Source: Streptomyces cacaoi (GTDB taxonomy: Bacteria; Actinomycetota; Actinomycetes; Streptomycetales; Streptomycetaceae). From it: DNA of 41,417 nucleotides. The DNA lies in assembly GCF_006539165.1 (NCBI RefSeq), contig NZ_BJMM01000050.1, forward strand, positions 1-41,417, read 5' to 3'. A program made the translations under genes and the position numbers. The notes beneath the pieces are model-generated. The model saw nothing but the letters and a program-made list of their open reading frames with translations. It had not been told where the DNA came from and did not search any database. Each line of letters begins with the position of its first letter. Position 1 is the first letter of the stretch. Positions 1 through 8,273 of the stretch are shown piece after piece.

Positions 1-26
1 CGCCGCGCCGGTGGAACGGCGCGGCG
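1..26 (-). terminator. Terminator hairpin after argH
   Basis: A perfect 10-bp inverted repeat (1-10 and 17-26) with a 6-nt loop lies 29 bp past the argH stop. It has no T-run, as is common for terminators in high-GC actinomycetes. It touches the window edge, so the stem may be longer. Confidence 0.65.
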
Positions 27-55
27 GGCGGCACGGGTGGTGGGCCGGGGGCCCG

Positions 56-1513
56 TCAGCGCTTGGCCTCGGCCCAGGCGCGCTGCCGGTCCAGATCGGT
101 GCGGAACTCCGCGAGCTGGGTGGCGACTGCGGCGGGTGCGGTGCCGCCGCGCGCGTTCCGGGCGGCGAGCGCGCCCTGCACGTGCAGCACCTCCCGCACC
201 TCGGGGGTGAGGGACGGCGAGATCGCGGCGAACTGTGCGTCGGTCAGCTCGTCCAGCTCGATGCCCTCGCGCTCGCACACCTGGACGCACTCCCCCGCGA
301 CCTCGTGTGCCACCCGGAACGGGACACCGCGCTTGACCAGCCACTCGGCGATGTCGGTGGCCAGCGAGAAGCCTGCCGGGGCCAGTTCGGCCATCCGCTC
401 GCCGTGCACGGTGAGCGTGGCCATCATGCCGGTGAACGCCGGGAGCAGCATCTCCAGTTGGTCGATGGAGTCGAAGACCGGCTCCTTGTCCTCCTGGAGG
501 TCGCGGTTGTAGGCGAGGGGAAGGGCCTTGAGCGTGCTCATCAGGCCCGTCAGATTGCCGATCAGCCGGCCGGACTTGCCGCGCGCCAGCTCGGCGATGT
601 CCGGGTTCTTCTTCTGCGGCATGATCGACGAGCCGGTGGAGAAGGCGTCGTGGAGCGTCACGAAGGAGAACTCCTTCGTGTTCCAGATGATGATCTCCTC
701 CGCGATCCTGGACACGTCCACACCGATCATCGCCGTCACGAACGCGAACTCCGCGACGAAGTCCCGGGAGGCCGTGCCGTCGATGGAGTTGGCGGCGCTG
801 CCGTGCTCGAAGCCGAGATCGGCCGCCACCGCCTCCGGGTCGAGCCCGAGGGACGAGCCCGCGAGCGCCCCCGAGCCGTACGGGGAGACGGCGGTGCGCT
901 CGTCCCACTGGCGCAGCCGCTCCGCGTCCCGCGCCAACGCCTGTGCGTGCGCCAGGACATGGTGCGCGAACAGGACCGGCTGGGCGTGCTGGAGGTGGGT
1001 GCGGCCCGGCATCGCCACCGCGGGGTGCTGCTCGGCCAGGCCGGCCAGCGCCGCCTGGAGATCGGCGAGCAGGCCGCCGATCACCCGGGCGTGATCCCGC
1101 AGATACATCCGGAAGAGCGTGGCGACCTGGTCGTTGCGCGAACGCCCCGCCCGCAGCTTGCCGCCCAGCTCCGGGCCGAGACGCTCCAGCAGACCGCGCT
1201 CCAGCGCCGTGTGGACGTCCTCGTCGGCGACGGTGCCGGTGAACGCGCCGGAGGCGACATCGCGCTCCAGGGCGTCCAGGCCCGCGTGCATGCGCTCCAG
1301 CTCGTCGTCCGTGAGCAGGTTCGCCTTGTGCAGGACCCGCGCGTGGGCGCGGGAGCCCGCGATGTCGTACGGCGCGAGGCGCCAGTCGAAGTGGACGGAT
1401 GCCGAGAGCTTCTCCAGCGCCTCGCTGGGGCCGTCGGCGAACCGGCCGCCCCACAGCCGGACGTCCTCGCCGCCGGTGGCCTCACCGGCGCTGTCGCTCG
1501 TGTCGCTGCTCAC
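56..1513 (-). CDS. argH: Argininosuccinate lyase
   Basis: Cleaves argininosuccinate to arginine and fumarate, the last step of arginine biosynthesis; cytosolic homotetramer of the fumarase/aspartase superfamily. The 485-residue protein is full length. It carries the family signature GSSIMPQKKNPD at residues 294-305 (flexible loop with the catalytic serine), the RTHLQH segment near 171-176 and the N-terminal RLWGGRF motif. The GTG start is supported by the position of RLWGGRF near the N-terminus; the Shine-Dalgarno is weak. It lies 55 bp downstream of argG on the same strand and is very probably cotranscribed with it, so ArgR control at the argG promoter should reach it. Confidence 0.97.
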   Translation of the reverse strand: MSSDTSDSAGEATGGEDVRLWGGRFADGPSEALEKLSASVHFDWRLAPYDIAGSRAHARVLHKANLLTDDELERMHAGLDALERDVASGAFTGTVADEDVHTALERGLLERLGPELGGKLRAGRSRNDQVATLFRMYLRDHARVIGGLLADLQAALAGLAEQHPAVAMPGRTHLQHAQPVLFAHHVLAHAQALARDAERLRQWDERTAVSPYGSGALAGSSLGLDPEAVAADLGFEHGSAANSIDGTASRDFVAEFAFVTAMIGVDVSRIAEEIIIWNTKEFSFVTLHDAFSTGSSIMPQKKNPDIAELARGKSGRLIGNLTGLMSTLKALPLAYNRDLQEDKEPVFDSIDQLEMLLPAFTGMMATLTVHGERMAELAPAGFSLATDIAEWLVKRGVPFRVAHEVAGECVQVCEREGIELDELTDAQFAAISPSLTPEVREVLHVQGALAARNARGGTAPAAVATQLAEFRTDLDRQRAWAEAKR

Positions 1514-1531
1514 TCGTTGCTGCCCTGTTCT

Positions 1532-1561
1532 TCGGACGGGAGTCGGACGGGAGTCGGACGG
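1532..1561. repeat. 11-bp tandem repeat in the argG-argH gap
   Basis: TCGGACGGGAG occurs twice head to tail (1532-1542, 1543-1553), followed by a third copy that matches over 8 bp (1554-1561). It fills most of the 55-bp gap and ends 18 bp before the argH start. Confidence 0.7.
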
Positions 1562-1568
1562 AAAGGTG

Positions 1569-2762
1569 TCAGGACTGGTCGCGCTTGGCGGCGATCTTGC
1601 TGCTGAGGCCGAAGATCTCGATGAAGCCCTTCGACATGGACTGGTCGAAGGTGTCCCCGGTGTCGTACGTCGCCAGGTTGAAGTCGTACAGCGACTGCTC
1701 GGACCGCCGGCCGGTGACCACGGCGCGGCCGCCGTGCAGGGTCATCCGGATGTCGCCGGTCACATGCTGGTTCGCCTCGTCGATGAAGCCGTCGAGCGCG
1801 CGCTTGAGCGGGGAGAACCACAGCCCGTCGTAGACGAGTTCGGTCCACCGCTGCTCGACCTGCCGCTTGTAGCGCGCCAGTTCCCGCTCGACGGTGACGT
1901 TCTCCAGCTCCTGGTGCGCGGTGATGAGCGCGATCCCGCCCGGGGACTCGTAGATCTCCCGGGACTTGATGCCCACGAGGCGGTCCTCGACCATGTCGAT
2001 CCGGCCGATGCCCTGGGCTCCGGCGCGCTCGTTGAGCTGCTGGACGGCCTGGAGGACGGTGACGGGCTTGCCGTCGATCGCCACCGGCACGCCCTTGTCG
2101 AAGGTGATGACGACCTCGTCGGCCTCGCGGGGCGTGGCCGGGTTCGAGGTGTAGTCGTAGACGTCCTCGATGGGGGCGTTCCAGATGTCCTCCAGGAAGC
2201 CGGTCTCGACGGCCCGGCCGAAGACGTTCTGGTCGATCGAGTAGGGCGACTTCTTGGTCGTCGCGATCGGCAGGCCCTTCTCCTCGCAGAAGGCGATGGC
2301 CTTGTCCCGCGTCATGGCGTAGTCGCGGACGGGCGCGATGCACTTGAGGTCGGGCGCGAGGGAGGAGATGCCGGCCTCGAACCGGACCTGGTCGTTGCCC
2401 TTGCCGGTGCAGCCGTGCGCCACGGTGCCCGCGCCGTGCTTGCGCGCCGCGGCCACCAGGTGCTTGACGATGGTGGGCCGGGAGAGCGCGGAGACCAGCG
2501 GGTAGCGGTCCATGTACAGGGCGTTGGCCTTGATCGCCGGGAGGCAGTACTCCTCGGCGAACTCGTCCCTGGCGTCCACGACCTCGGCCTCGACCGCGCC
2601 ACAGGCCAGCGCACGCTTGCGGATGACGTCCAGATCCTCGCCACCCTGGCCGACATCCACGGCGACGGCGACGACCTCGGCGCCGGTCTCCTCGGCGATC
2701 CAGCCGATGCAGACAGAGGTGTCCAGGCCGCCTGAGTAGGCGAGTACGACGCGCTCGGTCAC
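1569..2762 (-). CDS. argG: Argininosuccinate synthase
   Basis: ATP-dependent condensation of citrulline and aspartate to argininosuccinate. The 397-residue length is normal. The N-terminal AYSGGLDTS at residues 8-16 is the ATP-pyrophosphatase P-loop of the family; the HGCTGKGNDQVRFE block follows near residue 115. The start is GTG at 2762, preceded by GAGGAG at good spacing. It is the first gene of an argGH unit. Its promoter region contains a likely ArgR site. It is separated from argR by five unrelated genes, unlike the uninterrupted argCJBD(F)RGH order known in some actinomycetes. Confidence 0.97.
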   Translation of the reverse strand: MTERVVLAYSGGLDTSVCIGWIAEETGAEVVAVAVDVGQGGEDLDVIRKRALACGAVEAEVVDARDEFAEEYCLPAIKANALYMDRYPLVSALSRPTIVKHLVAAARKHGAGTVAHGCTGKGNDQVRFEAGISSLAPDLKCIAPVRDYAMTRDKAIAFCEEKGLPIATTKKSPYSIDQNVFGRAVETGFLEDIWNAPIEDVYDYTSNPATPREADEVVITFDKGVPVAIDGKPVTVLQAVQQLNERAGAQGIGRIDMVEDRLVGIKSREIYESPGGIALITAHQELENVTVERELARYKRQVEQRWTELVYDGLWFSPLKRALDGFIDEANQHVTGDIRMTLHGGRAVVTGRRSEQSLYDFNLATYDTGDTFDQSMSKGFIEIFGLSSKIAAKRDQS

Positions 2763-2791
2763 GGGCTTCTCCTCACGTACATGCGCTGACT

Positions 2792-2826
2792 GGTATAAGT
2801 ATGCACTCCACCGTATGTTTCGTCAA
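2792..2826 (-). promoter_or_regulatory. argG promoter with putative ARG box
   Basis: Reading the minus strand, TTGACG (2821-2826) and CATACT (2798-2803) are separated by exactly 17 bp, a good vegetative promoter. The -10 overlaps GTGCATACTTATACC, which contains the TGCATA half-site typical of ARG boxes. The same TGCATA lies at the argC promoter. ArgR binding here would block RNA polymerase. The promoter geometry is visible; ArgR binding is inferred. Confidence 0.65.
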
Positions 2827-2866
2827 CGCATGGGGTGAGCCCCCGCCGGCCCCCGGAAAGCCCTGG

Positions 2867-3247
2867 TCAGGCGCGCCTGCGCAGCTCCTCCCGGAGGACC
2901 CGTGTATGGGCGTGGTCGAGGTCCTTGGTCGCGGTGAGCAGGGTGAGCGTGCCGCCCGACGGGACCTGGCCCAGCAGGGCACGCATCGCCTCCTCCCCCT
3001 GCTCCGTCTCCAGCTCCGCCCGGTAGCGGTCGGCGAACCCCTCGAACTTCTCCGGATCGTGGCCGTACCACTTGCGCAGCTCGGTCGTGGGGGCGACATC
3101 CTTGTTCCAGTCGTCCAGCGCCGCCCGGTCCTTGGACTCGCCGCGCGGCCACACGCGGTCCACGAGCACCCGTACGCCGTCCTGGCGCGGATCGGGGTCC
3201 TCGTAGACGCGGCGGACACGCACCGTCGGCTTCTTCTTCGCACTCAT
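2867..3247 (-). CDS. DUF488 family protein
   Basis: A 126-residue small basic protein of the DUF488 family, recognised by the block DGVRVLVDRVWPRG near residues 23-36, the WNKDVAP segment and the C-terminal LLTATKD. Family members are conserved but biochemically undefined. The ATG at 3247 is chosen because the upstream part of the open frame is low-complexity and lies over the divergent gene. The 72 bp between this gene and the divergent SalK-like gene holds the promoter of the latter. Function unknown. Confidence 0.85.
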   Translation of the reverse strand: MSAKKKPTVRVRRVYEDPDPRQDGVRVLVDRVWPRGESKDRAALDDWNKDVAPTTELRKWYGHDPEKFEGFADRYRAELETEQGEEAMRALLGQVPSGGTLTLLTATKDLDHAHTRVLREELRRRA

Positions 3248-3283
3248 GGCATCAGCCTGCAACCCGCCGCCGCCCCCCGCATG

Positions 3284-3313
3284 TTGACGGTGTTCACATC
3301 CTGCGGATAGCGT
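3284..3313 (+). promoter_or_regulatory. Leaderless promoter of the SCO6745/SalK-like gene
   Basis: TTGACG (3284-3289) and TAGCGT (3308-3313) are 18 bp apart, and the ATG starts only 6 nt after the -10 box. Transcription would therefore begin at or very near the start codon, giving a leaderless mRNA. No Shine-Dalgarno is present, which fits. Confidence 0.6.
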
Positions 3314-3319
3314 GCCGCC

Positions 3320-4210
3320 ATGGCTGACTTCCCGTCCCTCGCCCGGCAGATGTGGCACCGCATGGAGCCGGTCTACGCCTCCCTCTACTTCGTCCCGCAG
3401 GCAGCCGAGAAGGTCGCAGCGCTCGGCTACGACCCGGACTCGCCGGCCCAGAAGTCCCTCGCGCTGCGCGGTGCCCCGCTGGGTGCCGTCCCGGCGGAGC
3501 TGCTCACCGCCGTCTTCCACAGCTTCAGCCCCCGCCTGGTCGCCGACCACGTCCCCGGCATCTGGGACACCGCCACCCCCGCGGCCGTCCTCGACACCCG
3601 CGTCCGCGCCGCCGACACCGCCCTGCGCACGCTGCTCGGCGACCGGCTCGCCGACCCCTCGCTCGCCGAGGCCGCCGAGCTGGCCCGCACCGCGGCGCAG
3701 GAGGCCGCCGCCCGGCTGCCCGGACGCCCGCTGGCCGCCGCCAACGCGGCGCTGCCCTGGCCCGAGGAGCCGCACCTGGTGCTGTGGCAGGCCGCCAACA
3801 TCCTGCGCGAGCACCGGGGCGACGGGCACGTTGCGGCGCTCACCGCCGCCGGGCTCGACGGCTGCGAGGCGCTCGTCTCCTTCGCCGCGATCGGCGCGGC
3901 CCCGGTGGAGACCTTCGCCTCACGCGGCTGGAGCGCACAGGAGTGGGCCGCGGCGCGCGAACGGCTGGCGGACCGCGGCCTCGTCGAACCGGACGGTACG
4001 GCCACCGAGCGGGGCCACCGGCTGCGCGAGGACGTGGAGCGCACGACGGACGAACTGGCCGCCGCGCCCTACGAGGTGCTGGGCGAGGACGGCTGCGCCC
4101 GGCTGGGCGAGCTGACCACGCCCCTCATCGAGGCCGTCGTCACCTCGGGGCTGCTGCCCGAGGAGAACACGCTCGGCATCCTCAGGGTGCCGGCCCCCGC
4201 CCCGCGCTGA
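3320..4210 (+). CDS. SCO6745/SalK-family protein with HTH-like fold
   Basis: A 296-residue soluble protein resembling the actinobacterial SCO6745 (SalK) family: N-terminal WHRMEPVYASLYFVPQA, a central LRGAPLGAVPAELLTAVFHSF-type block (split here at residue limits), and a C-terminal winged-helix-like part with GWSAQEWAAARERL followed by a G-LVEPDGTATERG hairpin typical of MarR-like wings. Family members are annotated as helix-turn-helix proteins, but no target or reaction is established. The start is the first ATG, placed 6 nt after a strong -10 box. The bile-acid symporter gene follows about 105 bp downstream on the same strand. Confidence 0.7.
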   Translation: MADFPSLARQMWHRMEPVYASLYFVPQAAEKVAALGYDPDSPAQKSLALRGAPLGAVPAELLTAVFHSFSPRLVADHVPGIWDTATPAAVLDTRVRAADTALRTLLGDRLADPSLAEAAELARTAAQEAAARLPGRPLAAANAALPWPEEPHLVLWQAANILREHRGDGHVAALTAAGLDGCEALVSFAAIGAAPVETFASRGWSAQEWAAARERLADRGLVEPDGTATERGHRLREDVERTTDELAAAPYEVLGEDGCARLGELTTPLIEAVVTSGLLPEENTLGILRVPAPAPR

Positions 4211-4315
4211 CCCGGCGTGGCCCGGACGCCCGGAGGCGGCCCGGGCCACCGCCGTCGCAGGTCACATGGCGAGACGGCCTTGCGCACCGGCCCCGGCAGG
4301 GCGTTTTCTCGCACG

Positions 4316-5497
4316 GTGCGAAGAGAACAGCCCGAACCCCCGGCGAACACCGAGCCGAGCGCCCCGGCGCCGAGCGCGCCCGACGACGGCGCGGAACAGC
4401 GCGGCGCGCGCCGTGCCGTCACCCTCTTCCCCGTGCTCGTCCTGCTCGCCGGTGCGGTCGGCCTGCTGAGCCCCGGCACCTTCTCCGGCGGCGGCGACGC
4501 CGTGCCCTATCTCCTCGGCGTGGTGATGTTCTGCATGGGCGTCACCATGACGCCGCAGGACTTCAAGGGCGTGGCCCAGCGGCCGTGGGCCGTCGCGCTC
4601 GGACTGGTCGCGCACTACGTCCTCATGCCGGGGCTGGGCTGGCTCGTCGCACACGTGCTCCATCTGTCGCCGCAGCTCGCGGCCGGGGTGATCCTGGTGG
4701 GCTGCGCGCCCAGCGGGACGGCCTCGAACGTGGTGACGTATCTGGCCCGGGGCGACGTGGCGCTGTCCGTCTCGGTGGCCACCGTCTCCACCGTCCTCGC
4801 CCCGCTGATCACCCCGCCGCTGACGCTGCTGCTGGCCGGTGAGTACCTGCCGGTCGACGCCGGCTCGATGGTGGCCGACATCCTCAAGACCGTGCTGCTG
4901 CCCGTGCTGGCCGGGCTCCTGGTGCGGCTGGTCGCCGGCCGGCTGGTGACCCGGGCGCTGCCGGTGCTGCCCTGGCTGTCGGCGCTCACCATCGCGGTGA
5001 TCGTCGCGGTGGTCGTCGCGGGCAGCGCCGAGGCGATCAAGTCGGCCGCCGCGATGGTGCTGCTGGCCGTCGTCCTGCACAACGGGCTGGGGCTCGCCCT
5101 CGGCTACGGCGCGGGCCGGATCGGACGGCTCGGTGCTCCGGCGAGCCGCGCCATGGCCTTCGAGGTCGGTATGCAGAACTCCGGCCTCGCCGCGTCGCTC
5201 GCCGGCGCGCACTTCAGCCCGCTGGCGGCCCTGCCCGCGGCCGTCTTCTCCGTCTGGCACAACATCTCCGGCGCGCTGGCGGCCGCCTGGTTCGCCCGCC
5301 GCGACCGCGCCCAGGGGCCCGGCACCCCCGGCCCGGACACCCCGGCGAACGCCGCGGCCGCCGGCCCCGGCCCGGAAACCCCCGCGGACGCCCGCCGCGC
5401 ATCCGCCCCTTCCGCGTCCGCCCGCGCCGGATCCGCCGGGGAGGCGGAAGGTGGCGAAGGCGCCGGGGACGCCGGAGCGGCGGGGGCCACCGGGTAG
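4316..5497 (+). CDS. Bile acid:sodium symporter (BASS) family transporter
   Basis: A polytopic inner-membrane protein with 9-10 hydrophobic segments beginning at TLFPVLVLLAGAVGLL. Family marks include GVVMFCMGVTMTPQDF, GCAPSGTASNVVTYLARGD and the late EVGMQNSGLAASLA block. Members of the SBF/BASS family move organic anions with sodium; the substrate here is unknown. The start is uncertain: GTG at 4316 gives 393 residues; an in-frame GTG at 4217 would add 33 Arg/Gly-rich residues unlike a family N-terminus. Neither has a convincing Shine-Dalgarno. About 60 C-terminal residues after WFARRDRA are Ala/Pro-rich low complexity, probably a cytosolic tail. A hairpin terminator follows at once. Confidence 0.85.
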   Translation: MRREQPEPPANTEPSAPAPSAPDDGAEQRGARRAVTLFPVLVLLAGAVGLLSPGTFSGGGDAVPYLLGVVMFCMGVTMTPQDFKGVAQRPWAVALGLVAHYVLMPGLGWLVAHVLHLSPQLAAGVILVGCAPSGTASNVVTYLARGDVALSVSVATVSTVLAPLITPPLTLLLAGEYLPVDAGSMVADILKTVLLPVLAGLLVRLVAGRLVTRALPVLPWLSALTIAVIVAVVVAGSAEAIKSAAAMVLLAVVLHNGLGLALGYGAGRIGRLGAPASRAMAFEVGMQNSGLAASLAGAHFSPLAALPAAVFSVWHNISGALAAAWFARRDRAQGPGTPGPDTPANAAAAGPGPETPADARRASAPSASARAGSAGEAEGGEGAGDAGAAGATG

Positions 5498-5500
5498 GCC

Positions 5501-5529
5501 GGGCCCGCTGGCACCGGGAGCACGGGCCC
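5501..5529 (+). terminator. Terminator hairpin after the BASS transporter
   Basis: GGGCCCG (5501-5507) and CGGGCCC (5523-5529) form a perfect 7-bp stem with a 15-nt loop, starting 4 bp after the stop codon. Confidence 0.5.
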
Positions 5530-5648
5530 TCTTCCGCTGCTACCTCCGGGTAATTACGGTGGCCGCGGCCCGTCCGGTGCGCGCCCGTACGCGGTGGCGC
5601 CCGAGTACGGGCACGACGGAACCGACCGTGACACGAAGGGGCAACGCC

Positions 5649-6080
5649 ATGGCGCCGGCCGCCGCACCCTCCCTCGCCCGCCTGCTGGGCGGAGCCGGGG
5701 CGCTGCACTTCCTCCTGCCGAAGCCGTTCGACGCGATCGTGCCGCGCGCCCTGCCGGGCCGGGCCCGGGCCTGGACGTATGCGAGCGGCGCCGCCGAACT
5801 GGCCGTCGCCGCCGCCCTCACCTGGCCGCGCACCCGCAGGGCCGGCGGGCTCGCGGCGGCGGCGCTGCTCACCGCCGTCCTGCCGGCCAATGTGCAGATG
5901 GCCTACGACTGGCGGCACCGGGCGAGGCCGCTGAAGGCGCTGGCCTACGGCCGGGTTCCGCTGCAACTCCCGCTGCTGGCCTGGGCGTTGCTCGCCGCGC
6001 GCGAGGGCGGCCGGGAGCGGCCGGCCGGGGCCGTCGACCCGGCCGGCCGGAGCGGTCAGGCCGCGGGGCCCAGCCGGTAG
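5649..6080 (+). CDS. DoxX-like small membrane protein
   Basis: A 143-residue protein with about four hydrophobic segments. LLGGAGALHFLLPKPFDAIVP at the N-terminus and NVQMAYDWRH in the middle match DoxX-like actinobacterial membrane proteins. Some relatives are linked to thiosulfate or redox metabolism, but no activity can be read from the sequence. The ATG at 5649 has AAGGGG at good spacing and is preferred to the long upstream open frame. Its last 25 bp overlap the 3-prime end of the convergent sugar dehydrogenase gene. Confidence 0.75.
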   Translation: MAPAAAPSLARLLGGAGALHFLLPKPFDAIVPRALPGRARAWTYASGAAELAVAAALTWPRTRRAGGLAAAALLTAVLPANVQMAYDWRHRARPLKALAYGRVPLQLPLLAWALLAAREGGRERPAGAVDPAGRSGQAAGPSR

Positions 6081-7240
6081 ACGCTGCCGTCCAGCGCGAG
6101 GACGTACAGCTCGTGGTCGCTGTCCTGGGCGAAGGAGACGACCTCGCCGCCGTTCACCCCGAGGTTGGTCTCGCCGGTCACCTCACCGTCCTCGATGTCC
6201 AGCGCCCGGATGTCGCCCTCGCAGTAGTCGCTGAACAGATACTTCCCGGCCAGTTCGGGGACGGCCTCGCCCCGGTAGACGTAGCCGCCCGTGACCGAGC
6301 AGCGCGTCGGGGAGCGGTCGTACTCGAAGACCGGCGGCACGTGGTTCGCGGGCTCCGTCCCGCCGTCGAAGGGCAGGGTGCCCTCCATCTCGGACCAGCC
6401 GTAGTTCTCCCCGCCGCCGCTGGACGCCGGCGCCAGGTCGACCTCCTCGCGGGTGCTCTGGCCGACGTCCCCGATGAGCAGGTCGCCGGTGTCCGCGTCG
6501 AAGGAGAACCGCCACGGGTTGCGCAGCCCGTAGGCCCAGATCTCGCCGCGCGCCCCCGGCTCGTCCACGAACGGGTTGTCCTCGGGGACGGCGTACGGCT
6601 CGCCGTCCTGGCCGCCGCGCGGGTCGATCCGCAGCAGCTTGCCCAGCAGGGTGTCCAGCTTCTGCCCGTTGCCGTGCGGGTCGCCGCCGCTGCCGCCGTC
6701 GCCCAGCCCGATGTAGAGCATGCCGTCCGGGCCGAACGCGAGGTTGCCGCCGTTGTGGTTGGCGTACGGCTGTTCCTGGGTCAGCACCGTCCGCCGGGTG
6801 TCGGGGCGCAACGCCCCGTTCTCGACGGCGAATTCGTCGACGGTGCTGGTGCCCTCCTTGTCGGTGAACGCGATGTAGAAGTGCTCGAACGCGGGGTCGA
6901 AGGCGATGCCGAGCAGCCCGCGCTCGCCGTCGATCGTCGTCTCGTCGGTGATGTCGAGCACCGGCTCGCCGAGCTGGGTACCGTCCAGCACCCGGACGCG
7001 GCCGGGCCGTTCGGCGATCCACACGGTGCCGTCCGGGCCCGCGGTGCCCGCCGTGGGCATCTCCGCCTCCGCCACCTTCTCCAGGCCGACGTCGGCGGCC
7101 CGGTGCGACGAGGCCGCCGGCTGCGCCGCGTCCGCGGCCCGTCCCGGACGTCCGGTCTCCTGGGCGGAGGCGGCGGGTAACGCGAGGGTGATGCACAGGG
7201 CGAGGGTGCCGAGGAGTGCCGAGCAGTTGCGGACTTTCAC
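6056..7240 (-). CDS. Secreted PQQ-type sugar dehydrogenase (GSDH family beta-propeller)
   Basis: A 394-residue exported protein of the soluble glucose/sorbosone dehydrogenase (GSDH) family, a six-bladed beta-propeller that in characterised members binds PQQ and calcium and oxidises sugars. A Sec signal peptide covers residues 1-26, ending ALPAASA before QE. Family motifs: GERGLLGIAFDP, NHNGGNLAFGPDGMLYIG-LGDGG, and GLRNPWRFSFD, with the HNGG histidine matching the catalytic position. The GTG start has GGGAGG 6 nt upstream. Start at 7240 leaves 426 bp to argR. No PQQ biosynthesis genes are visible nearby, so cofactor use is inferred from family only. Confidence 0.88.
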   Translation of the reverse strand: MKVRNCSALLGTLALCITLALPAASAQETGRPGRAADAAQPAASSHRAADVGLEKVAEAEMPTAGTAGPDGTVWIAERPGRVRVLDGTQLGEPVLDITDETTIDGERGLLGIAFDPAFEHFYIAFTDKEGTSTVDEFAVENGALRPDTRRTVLTQEQPYANHNGGNLAFGPDGMLYIGLGDGGSGGDPHGNGQKLDTLLGKLLRIDPRGGQDGEPYAVPEDNPFVDEPGARGEIWAYGLRNPWRFSFDADTGDLLIGDVGQSTREEVDLAPASSGGGENYGWSEMEGTLPFDGGTEPANHVPPVFEYDRSPTRCSVTGGYVYRGEAVPELAGKYLFSDYCEGDIRALDIEDGEVTGETNLGVNGGEVVSFAQDSDHELYVLALDGSVYRLGPAA

Positions 7241-7666
7241 CTGAACCTCCCGGAGGCGGCGGTCACGTCGTCACCCGGCTGCCGCGCCCCTCGGGCGCCG
7301 CGCGGGCCCGGGCGTGCGGGCCGGACGGTGCCGTGGCGAGCCGTGGGCACCGCGGGACGCGCGGTCACCCGTGGCGGGAAGCAACGGGGTGGGGGGAATG
7401 TGCCACTGGCTGTCCGATGAGGGTAATGGTGCGTACCAGGCCGGGGAAGGCCGCGGAACGGACGGGTGCGGACTTCATCCGGAGTTCAACTGCCGGGCGG
7501 CAGGAGGGAGTTGGCCGGAAGTCGGCGGCCGGCGCGGACGAGCCCCCGCCCCGGCCGCCGCCCTCCCGGCGCTCCGTCTCCCCCAGCGCACCGCGCCGTA
7601 CCACCTGCCCCGCACGCACACCGCCCTGCTCCGCGTTCCTCCGGCGGCTCGGCGTTCCCCGGCAGC
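7241..7666. other. 426-bp intergenic region between argR and the sugar dehydrogenase
   Basis: No convincing coding region: open frames here are short, low complexity and lack ribosome sites. The one clear element is the hairpin at 7523-7560. The promoter of the dehydrogenase should lie here, but I could not pick a confident -10/-35 pair. Confidence 0.5.
7523..7560 (-). terminator. Possible terminator of the argCJBDR operon
   Basis: CGGCGGCCGG (7523-7532) and CCGGCCGCCG (7551-7560) form a perfect 10-bp stem with an 18-nt loop, 107 bp past the argR stop. No T-run. The distance lowers confidence. Confidence 0.4.
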
Positions 7667-8191
7667 TCAGCGTTCCTTCTGCGCCAGCCCCAGCAGATGG
7701 TCGGCGAGCGCCTGGCCGCCGTCGGGGGCACGGCTGATGAGCAGGAGGGTGTCGTCGCCCGCGATGGTGCCGATGATCTCGTGGATGCCGGCCTGGTCGA
7801 TGGCGGAGGCCAGGAACTGTGCGGCACCGGGCGGGGTGCGCAGCACGACGAGGTTCGCCGACGCCTCGGCGGAGATGAGGAGTTCACCGGCGAGCCGGGC
7901 CATCCGGCCCTCCGAGGCGGACTCGCCGAGCGGTGCGCGCGGGGTCGGGTCCCCGCCCTCGGAGGGCACCGCGTAGATCAGCTCTCCCCCGGTGTTGCGG
8001 ATCTTGACAGCGCCCAGCTCGTCCAGGTCCCGGGAGAGCGTGGCCTGGGTGACCGAGAGCCCGTCGTCGGCCAGGAGCTTCGCCAGCTGGCTCTGGGAGC
8101 GGATCGGCTGCCGGTTCAGGATGTCGACGATCCTGCGGTGCCGGGCCGTACGCGTCTGCGGGACGGCCTGCCCCTGCTGGTCCTCGGTCAT
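7667..8191 (-). CDS. argR: Arginine repressor ArgR
   Basis: A 174-residue ArgR/AhrC-family hexameric repressor that binds ARG boxes with L-arginine as corepressor. The N-terminal winged helix-turn-helix is seen at about residues 16-75 (RHRRIVDILN, SQSQLAKLLADDG, VTQATLSRDLDELG). The C-terminal oligomerisation and arginine-binding part includes IGTIAGDDTLLLI. The ATG at 8191 is chosen over longer frames because the protein then begins as the family does; GGAG and AGGGG lie just upstream. It is the last gene of argCJBDR, 82 bp after argD. Its targets in this window should include the argC and argG promoters. Confidence 0.95.
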   Translation of the reverse strand: MTEDQQGQAVPQTRTARHRRIVDILNRQPIRSQSQLAKLLADDGLSVTQATLSRDLDELGAVKIRNTGGELIYAVPSEGGDPTPRAPLGESASEGRMARLAGELLISAEASANLVVLRTPPGAAQFLASAIDQAGIHEIIGTIAGDDTLLLISRAPDGGQALADHLLGLAQKER

Positions 8192-8273
8192 GCTCCGTGT
8201 TCCCCTTCGGTTCACTCTCGGCTCGCGCCGGCCGGCGCCCTTCCGCTGCCGGCCCGGCGTCCGCCGTCCTGGA

